DNA of 12,250 nt from an uncultured Planctomycetaceae bacterium. GTDB taxonomy: Bacteria > Planctomycetota > Planctomycetia > Pirellulales > UBA1268. Shown in pieces: positions 6,919 through 12,250 of this stretch. The stretch spans positions 1 through 12,250 of the forward strand of contig CAJAYZ010000460.1 in NCBI GenBank assembly GCA_903949225.1, in the 5' to 3' direction. The first letter of the stretch is position 1; every line of letters starts with the position of its first letter. The notes below the pieces were generated by a model, which made no database searches, was not told where the DNA came from, and worked only from the letters and a program-made list of their open reading frames with translations. Both the position numbers and the translations under genes were made by a program.

Positions 6919-9111
6919 ATGATGCCCCGCCCATCCGCCGCCTGCCGCAGCGCCCTGCTCGTCATTCTCCTCACCGCCGCGCTGCCCGCCGTGGTCCGTG
7001 CCGATGACGCGCGCCTCGCTCCGCTCAAGGATCTCGACGGCTCCTTCCCCTTCACGCCCCCCGCCACGCTCGACGCTTGGAAGGAACGGGCCGCGGAGGT
7101 GCGGCAGCGGATTCTCGTCTCGCAGGGGCTGTGGCCGATGCCTGAGAAGACGCCGCTCAATCCCCAGATCCACGGCACGATCACGAAGGGGCCGGAGGCG
7201 AAGGGGAACGAGGGGACCGGCGGCTACACCGTCTCCAACGTTTCGTTTGAAAGCGCCCCGGGGCTGTTTGTCACCGGCAACCTTTACCGCCCCCTGGGGA
7301 TCGAGGAAAACCAAAAAGTTCCGGCGGTGCTCTTCGCCCACGGCCACTGGCAAAACGCCCGCCATGCCGATCAGGATGCCGCCGCCACGCGGAAGGAGAT
7401 CGCCAACGGCGAGGAGCGTTTCGAGGAGGGAGGACGGAGCCGGTTTCAATCGCTCTGCGTGCAACTGGCGCGGATGGGATGCGTCGTCTGGCAGTGGGAC
7501 ATGCTCTCCGATTCCGACGCGGTGCAATTCTCCCGCGAGGTCGTCCACGGTTTCGCCAAGCAGCGGCCGGAAATGAACACGGCGAAGCGCTGGGGGCTCT
7601 ACAGCCCGCAGGCCGAATCGCACCTCCAGAGCATCATGGGGCTGCAGACGTTGAACGGGATCCGCGGGGTCGACTTCGTCCTCTCGCTCCCCGAGGTCGA
7701 TCCGCAGCGGATCGCGATCACTGGTGCCAGTGGCGGCGGCACGCAGACGATGCTCGTGGCGGCGGTCGACGACCGGGTCACCCTCTCCGGCCCGATGGTG
7801 ATGGTGAGCACGTCGATGCAGGGGGGCTGCACGTGCGAAAACGCGTCGCTGCTCCGCGTCGGCACCGGGAACGTCGAGTTTGCAGCGCTGTTCGCCCCGA
7901 AGCCGCAGATCATGAACACCGCCGATGACTGGACGAAGGAGTTTGCCACGAAGGGTTTCCCCGATCTGCAGAAGCTCTACGGCCTCTACGACGCCAAGAA
8001 CGCCGTGGCTCTCAAGCGCGGCGAGCACTTCCCCCACAACTACAACGCCGTCACGCGATCCGCCTTTTACACCTTCGTCAACAAGCACTTCGCCCTCGGC
8101 GCCCCTGAGCCGGTGATCGAACGCGACTACGAGGTCGTGGAGCCGGCCAAGCTCACGGTGTGGGATGCCGAGCACCCCGCCCCGAAGGCCGCCGATCCCG
8201 ACTTCGAGCGCGACCTGCTCGCGAAGCTCACCGCCGAATCGACCGCGGCGATCACAGCGGCCGCCGCCACCAAGGACGGCCTCCGCGGGGTGCTCGCGCC
8301 GGCCTGGGCAACGGTCATCGGCCGCACCGCGGCGAGCGCCGGTGACGTCTCCTGGGAGATGGCGGAGAAGACCGAGAGCGGCGGCATCGTGCGGATGACA
8401 GGCAAGCTCGTCAACGCCACCCACCACGAGGAGATCCCGGTCCTCTGGCTCTATCCGAAACAGTGGAACGGCAAGGTGGTCGTGTGGCTCGACGACGCTG
8501 GCAGCGGCGCGATCGAGGCCAACGGCATGCCGATCAAGGCGGTGGCCGGGATCCTTTCCCAGGGGACGACCGTGATCGCGGCCGACCTGTTTTCGCCGCC
8601 GGCCGATGCCGACGGCCGGCAGCGCGTCGTCAAAAATCCGCGCGAGTTTGCCGGCTACAGCTTCGGCTACAACCCGACGCTGTTCGCCGAACGGGCCCAC
8701 GATGTCCTCTCGATCGTCCACTTCCTCCGCACCGCCAAGATTGGCGAGCATCCCTCGCCGAAGCGCGTCGCGGTCGTGGGGCTGGGGTCGCGCGGGGCGA
8801 TCGTGGCCGCGGCCCGGGCCGTCGCCGGCGACGAGATCGACGCCGCCGCGATCGACACCCAGGGCTTCCGCTTCGGAAACGTTCTCAACTACCGCTCCCC
8901 CGACTTCCTGCCCGGCGCCGGGAAATACCTCGATGTTCCCGGGGCCCTCGCGGCCGCTGCGCCGCGGCCGCTGTGGCTTGCCGGTGAGGCGGAGGTGCCA
9001 GGCGTCGTCTCTGCGGCGGCGAGGGCGGCCGGCGCTGCCGACTCGGTGACCCGGTTCAGCGGCGCGGCGGCCGACGTCGCCGAAGCCGCGGCGACGTGGG
9101 TGGCGCCGTGA
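6919..9111 (+). CDS. Secreted two-domain alpha/beta hydrolase, acetyl xylan esterase-like
   Basis: The 730-residue protein begins with a signal peptide (residues 1-29, likely cut after VRA). Domain 1, about 40-400, is an alpha/beta hydrolase of the acetyl xylan esterase/dienelactone hydrolase kind: FAHGHW after strand 3, a nucleophile elbow GASGG with S271, candidate acid D336 or D337, and His at H370 or H373 in GEHFPHNYN. Domain 2, about 410-730, repeats the fold order but has GLGSRG where the elbow should be (S624 displaced) and no His in its last 90 residues, so it is probably inactive. Ester hydrolysis on a carbohydrate is the likely role; the substrate is unknown. It lies 55 bases after the cytochrome gene and overlaps the ROK gene by 4 bases. 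Its ribosome binding site is weak (GAGAGA, 10 bases upstream), and ATG 6922 is an equally possible start. A peptidase-like activity cannot be excluded. Confidence 0.85.
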   Translation: MMPRPSAACRSALLVILLTAALPAVVRADDARLAPLKDLDGSFPFTPPATLDAWKERAAEVRQRILVSQGLWPMPEKTPLNPQIHGTITKGPEAKGNEGTGGYTVSNVSFESAPGLFVTGNLYRPLGIEENQKVPAVLFAHGHWQNARHADQDAAATRKEIANGEERFEEGGRSRFQSLCVQLARMGCVVWQWDMLSDSDAVQFSREVVHGFAKQRPEMNTAKRWGLYSPQAESHLQSIMGLQTLNGIRGVDFVLSLPEVDPQRIAITGASGGGTQTMLVAAVDDRVTLSGPMVMVSTSMQGGCTCENASLLRVGTGNVEFAALFAPKPQIMNTADDWTKEFATKGFPDLQKLYGLYDAKNAVALKRGEHFPHNYNAVTRSAFYTFVNKHFALGAPEPVIERDYEVVEPAKLTVWDAEHPAPKAADPDFERDLLAKLTAESTAAITAAAATKDGLRGVLAPAWATVIGRTAASAGDVSWEMAEKTESGGIVRMTGKLVNATHHEEIPVLWLYPKQWNGKVVVWLDDAGSGAIEANGMPIKAVAGILSQGTTVIAADLFSPPADADGRQRVVKNPREFAGYSFGYNPTLFAERAHDVLSIVHFLRTAKIGEHPSPKRVAVVGLGSRGAIVAAARAVAGDEIDAAAIDTQGFRFGNVLNYRSPDFLPGAGKYLDVPGALAAAAPRPLWLAGEAEVPGVVSAAARAAGAADSVTRFSGAAADVAEAAATWVAP

Positions 9112-10151
9112 CGCTTTCCCAAGTGACGCGACCGGACGAGGCCGAGGCAGCCGTGGGCAACGCCGGGAGCCTCGTGCCTGTGGCGCTCGGCATCGAGATC
9201 GGCGGGACGAAGCTCCAGTCGGCAGTCGTCGCCGCCGATGGCCGTGTCCTCCTCCGCCGCAGCGACCAGGTCGATCCGGCCGGTGGGGCGGAGGGGATCC
9301 GCACCGTGCTCGCAGCGCAGATCGCCGGCATCGTCGATGACGCAGCCGGCAATGGGTTTGCCATCCGCGCCATCGGCATCGGCTTCGGTGGGCCGGTGCA
9401 TCGGGGGCAGGGGGTGGTGGCGACGAGCTTTCATGTCGGAGGCTGGAGCGATTTCCCCTTGGCGGCCTGGGTCGCCGGGCAGGTCCGCGATAGCCTCGGC
9501 CCGGTGCCTGTGGTGCTCGAACACGACTCCAATGCCGCCACCCTCGGCGAGGCCCTCGTCGGGGCCGGTCGGGGCGCGCGGGTCGTCGTCTACTCCAATG
9601 CTGGCAGCGGCATCGGCAGCGGCCTGGTGATCGACGGCCGGCTCTACCGCGGCCGTGCAAGCGGCGAGATGGAGCTCGGCCATCTGCGGCTCATCCCCGA
9701 AGGCGGGATCCTTGAAGACTCCTCGGCCGGCTGGGCGATCGACGCACGAGTCCGCGAGGCGGTGGCGGCAGAGCCCGCAGGCACGCTTGCCAAGGAAGCC
9801 GCGGCGGCAACCGCTCCCCCATCGGCCCGGCTTCTCCCCGCGGCGCTCGCCGCCGGCGACGCCACGGCCCAACAGATTCTCGATGCCGCGGCAGGCCCCT
9901 ATGCCCACGCGCTCTCGCACGTCGTCCATCTCCTCAACCCCGACGTGATCGTGCTCGGAGGGGGCGTGGCGACGATCGGCGAGCCGTGGCGGGGGAGCGT
10001 CGCAAGGCAGCTCGAGGGATTCCTCATGGCACCGCTGCGGCCGAGCCCGCCTGTGCGGCTGGCCACGCTCGGCGAAGATGTCGTTCCGGTGGGGGCGGCG
10101 CTAGCGGCGTTCGGAGACCAGAGCCTTGCAGCGCGGAGGGGCGAGCCATGA
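9108..10151 (+). CDS. ROK-family sugar kinase lacking the zinc-binding cysteines
   Basis: With the GTG at 9108 the protein is 347 residues, slightly longer than typical ROK kinases because about 25 residues precede the first motif. ATP-binding phosphate-1 motif GIEIGGTKL is at 28-36, GFGGPV follows, the catalytic Asp is D140 in EHDSNAA, and the phosphate-2 region SNAGSGIGSGL precedes YRGRASGEMELGH (H192). The C-terminal LNPDVIVLGGGV is typical of the family. The usual CxCGxxGC zinc cluster is absent: the equivalent stretch reads IPEGGILE, with I201 where the last Cys would be. It has no signal peptide, so it acts in the cytoplasm, unlike its neighbours. It probably phosphorylates a hexose or amino sugar; the exact sugar is unknown. 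The start overlaps the esterase stop (GTGA). GTG 9096 and GTG 9123 are in-frame alternatives, and none has a strong ribosome binding site. Confidence 0.85.
   Translation: MTLSQVTRPDEAEAAVGNAGSLVPVALGIEIGGTKLQSAVVAADGRVLLRRSDQVDPAGGAEGIRTVLAAQIAGIVDDAAGNGFAIRAIGIGFGGPVHRGQGVVATSFHVGGWSDFPLAAWVAGQVRDSLGPVPVVLEHDSNAATLGEALVGAGRGARVVVYSNAGSGIGSGLVIDGRLYRGRASGEMELGHLRLIPEGGILEDSSAGWAIDARVREAVAAEPAGTLAKEAAAATAPPSARLLPAALAAGDATAQQILDAAAGPYAHALSHVVHLLNPDVIVLGGGVATIGEPWRGSVARQLEGFLMAPLRPSPPVRLATLGEDVVPVGAALAAFGDQSLAARRGEP
10135..10141 (+). promoter_or_regulatory. Ribosome binding site inside the ROK gene
   Basis: GGAGGGG ends 6 bases before the ATG at 10148, which overlaps the ROK stop as ATGA. This fixes the start of the PSCyt gene and suggests efficient reinitiation there. 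Confidence 0.75.
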
Positions 10152-12250
10152 TCGGGTGCAACGGTCTTGTCCGTTCGTCGTTTTTTTCGAGCCTCGTGGT
10201 GCTCGGAGCGATCGCCGCAGGAGTCGCGTCGGCCGATGACGCCCTGTTTGAATCGTCGATCCGTCCGGTGCTTGTCGACACCTGCTTCCGCTGCCATGGA
10301 GGAGAGCGCGTCTCGGGGGGGCTGCGCGTCGACTCGCGCGAGGCGCTCGTTGTGGGGGGCGATTCCGGACCGGCGATCGTGCCGGGGGATCCGGCAAGCA
10401 GCATCCTCGTTCAGGCGATCGCGCGCCATGGGGATGTCTCGGCGATGCCCCCGGAGGCTGAAAAAGCCCTCCTGCCAGAGCAGGTGGCAGCGTTTGAGCG
10501 TTGGATCAGCGTTGACGCGCTGTGGCCTGCAGCAGCTGCGACTTTCGAGATCGAAGGGCACTGGGCGTTTGCGCCCGTGACCGATCCGCCGGCCCCGCCG
10601 GTGGCCGATGAAGCCTGGTGCCAGACGACCGTCGACCGCTTCATCCGCGCCCGCCAGGAGGAGGCGGGAGCCTCGCCCCCTCCCCGCGCCGACCGGCGCA
10701 CGCTCATTCGCCGGGCGACGTTCGACCTCACCGGTCTGCCGCCGACGCCGGAGGAGGTCGAGGCCTTCGTCGCCGATCCGTCGCCGCACGCCTTCGACAC
10801 AGTTGTCGAGCGCCTCCTCGCTTCGACGGCTTACGGCGAGAAGTGGGCCCGGCACTGGCTCGACGTCGTCCGCTACGCAGACACCGCCGGCGAGACGGCC
10901 GACTATCCCGTCCCGGTCGCCTGGCGCTATCGCAACTACTGCGTCGATGCGTTCAACCGCGATCTCCCCTACGACGAGTTTCTCCGCGAGCAGATCGCCG
11001 GCGACATCCTCGCCGCGACGGGACCAGAGGAAGTCTCTGCCGAGCGGATCGTCGCCACCGGGTTCCTGGCGATCTCGCGCCGCTTCGGCTTTGATTCGGA
11101 GAAATACCACCACCTCACCATCCAGGACACGATCGACACGCTCGGGGCGACGGTGATGGGCTTGAGCATCGGCTGCGCCCGCTGCCACGATCACAAGTTT
11201 GATCCGGTCAGCGCCCGCGACTACTACGCCCTGTACGGGATCTTCGAGAGCAGCCGCTATCCGTTCCCCGGCTCGGAGCAGAAGCAGCGGGTGCGGAGCC
11301 TCGCGCCGCTCGGGGACGCACGGGCCGACGGGCACGTGTGGCGGGCGTACGAAGCCGAGGTCAGTCGGCTCTCGGCGGAGCTTGCCGCCATCGACAAGCC
11401 GGTGCCGGCCGCGACGCTCCGCTCGGTCACCGATCTCGATGGCGACTTTGAGCTTCAGGCCCCGGCCGGCGGCGGGAGCTATGGCGTCCTCGTGCCGCCG
11501 TGGCGGTATGAAGGGCCGATCAACGTCACGGCCGCCGCGCAGAGCCCCTTCAAGCATCTCTTTGCCGGCGGCCGCTGCGGCGTGAGCATCGCCGCAGGGG
11601 CCGGCCCCTACCGCTGCACGCAAGCCGTTCACGGGATGCCGCGGGGCACCGCCCCGGTGTTTCTCAATCTCGATCTCCGCCTTCACGCTCCCGCGCCCGC
11701 CACGTCGGGGCGCCATCGCTTCACGCTCAGCGTCAAAGGCGCCGCCGCGATCGAGCTTCTCCTGTCGCCCGAAAGCCTGTCGCTCGTCGCCGCCGGAGCC
11801 GCCCACGACCTCGGGCCGATCCCGGCAGCGGAGTGGATCAATCTCCAACTCGCGATCGACACGACAACGCACGAAGTCTCGGGGCGCTTCGGCAGCCCGG
11901 GGAATGTCCGCGCCTTCGGGCCGTTTCCGCTCGCGGCCGATGTCGGCGGCCCGATCGACGCCGTGGAACTCGCGGCGCTCGTCGAGCCGACGACCGCGTA
12001 CGCCGCCACCGCGCTCGACTGCGACAACCTCGCGCTCCAATCGACGCCGATTCCGCCGGTGAGCCTCGAGCGCCCGGCATCGATCGCCGGCCCCGATGCG
12101 AAGGCGCTACGGGCCCGCCTCCGGGAGCTGTCGGGCTACGACGGTGATCTCGAGATGCAGTCGGCCGGAGCGCCCCCTGTGGCCCCCTGGAATCCTGGCC
12201 CGGCGAGCGTCGTCCGCCTCGATGCCAAGGCCCAAAGCCCGTTTACGAAT
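10148..12250 (+). CDS. Secreted PSCyt1-PSCyt2 (DUF1549) cytochrome-type protein with inserted duplicated module, 3' end outside the window
   Basis: The frame is open for 701 codons to the right edge, so the C-terminus, where DUF1553 (PSD1) would normally be, is not seen. Residues 1-31 are a signal peptide (cut likely after ASA). PSCyt1, about 33-120, has CFRCH at 46-50 and a candidate axial Met, M100, in AMPPE. PSCyt2, about 155-370, has the family signatures RRATFDLTGLPPTPEEV and WARHWLDVVRYADT, and ends with CARCHDHKFDP (C343, C346, H347). A predicted two-heme protein in the cell envelope follows from these motifs. A helical stretch then leads to a beta-rich module from about residue 431 that starts again near 665. 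The start overlaps the ROK stop by 4 bases with a good ribosome binding site. In this family the partner is normally a DUF1501 protein, here the first gene of the operon. Confidence 0.93.
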   Translation, partial: MIGCNGLVRSSFFSSLVVLGAIAAGVASADDALFESSIRPVLVDTCFRCHGGERVSGGLRVDSREALVVGGDSGPAIVPGDPASSILVQAIARHGDVSAMPPEAEKALLPEQVAAFERWISVDALWPAAAATFEIEGHWAFAPVTDPPAPPVADEAWCQTTVDRFIRARQEEAGASPPPRADRRTLIRRATFDLTGLPPTPEEVEAFVADPSPHAFDTVVERLLASTAYGEKWARHWLDVVRYADTAGETADYPVPVAWRYRNYCVDAFNRDLPYDEFLREQIAGDILAATGPEEVSAERIVATGFLAISRRFGFDSEKYHHLTIQDTIDTLGATVMGLSIGCARCHDHKFDPVSARDYYALYGIFESSRYPFPGSEQKQRVRSLAPLGDARADGHVWRAYEAEVSRLSAELAAIDKPVPAATLRSVTDLDGDFELQAPAGGGSYGVLVPPWRYEGPINVTAAAQSPFKHLFAGGRCGVSIAAGAGPYRCTQAVHGMPRGTAPVFLNLDLRLHAPAPATSGRHRFTLSVKGAAAIELLLSPESLSLVAAGAAHDLGPIPAAEWINLQLAIDTTTHEVSGRFGSPGNVRAFGPFPLAADVGGPIDAVELAALVEPTTAYAATALDCDNLALQSTPIPPVSLERPASIAGPDAKALRARLRELSGYDGDLEMQSAGAPPVAPWNPGPASVVRLDAKAQSPFTN
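11438..12250 (+). repeat. Diverged protein-level duplication inside the PSCyt gene, second copy cut by the window edge
   Basis: Residues from 431 (DGDFELQ) to about 655 form one module. A second begins at residue 665 (DGDLEMQ), and the shared AQSPF motif recurs at Q465 and Q696. The period is about 231-234 residues. Both copies also follow a helical, Leu/Arg-rich segment. The DNA is too diverged to show a simple nucleotide repeat, so the duplication is old. The module looks like a beta-sandwich, possibly lectin-like, but I cannot name its family. Confidence 0.65.

Noticed and set aside
6844..9660. Minus-strand open frame of 938 codons
   Set aside because: It covers the esterase and part of the ROK gene, both with clear motifs on the plus strand. 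Its translation is Arg/Gly/Ala-rich without domain signatures.
9899..12040. Minus-strand open frame of 713 codons
   Set aside because: It is opposite the PSCyt gene and the ROK end, which carry family motifs on the plus strand, and shows no motif of its own.

Overview
The window is high-GC bacterial DNA that looks like a planctomycete of the Pirellula/Rhodopirellula type. The main clue is its proteins: a DUF1501 protein, a Pirellula/Verrucomicrobium-type propeller plus heme-binding (CxxCH) protein, and a PSCyt1/PSCyt2 (DUF1549) cytochrome-type protein, all families typical of Planctomycetes and Verrucomicrobia. Six genes fill almost all of the sequence. Only about 207 bases (2167-2373) and 55 bases (6864-6918) are non-coding. 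I saw no tRNA, rRNA, insertion sequence or CRISPR array. Family names below come from reading motifs, not from database searches.

Left part, minus strand (1-2166): an exported trypsin-like (HtrA/DegP-type) serine protease with a TPR-like helical region, a Pro/Gly-rich linker, a complete His/Asp/Ser triad, and a Pro/Gly-rich tail built of 29-residue repeats that runs off the left edge. It starts back to back with the next transcription unit, so 2167-2373 is a divergent promoter region. On the plus-strand side this region has a recognisable extended -10 element and a strong ribosome binding site.

Right part, plus strand (2374 to the end): five tightly packed genes that look like one operon. 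In order they are a Tat-exported DUF1501 protein, a secreted propeller/HEAT/c-type-cytochrome protein, a secreted two-domain alpha/beta hydrolase resembling acetyl xylan esterases, a cytoplasmic ROK-family sugar kinase, and a secreted PSCyt1-PSCyt2 protein that continues past the right edge. Three of the four junctions are 4-base start/stop overlaps (ATGA, GTGA, ATGA), which suggests translational coupling. The fourth is a 55-base gap without a visible terminator.

Taken together, the operon pairs redox/heme and DUF1501 proteins in the cell envelope with an esterase-like enzyme and a sugar kinase. A reasonable inference is breakdown of an esterified polysaccharide or glycoside outside the cytoplasm followed by phosphorylation of a released sugar inside it, but the substrate cannot be read from sequence. 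The least ordinary points are the ROK kinase without its usual zinc cysteines, the second hydrolase domain without catalytic residues, the duplicated module inside the PSCyt protein, and the repeat tail of the protease.
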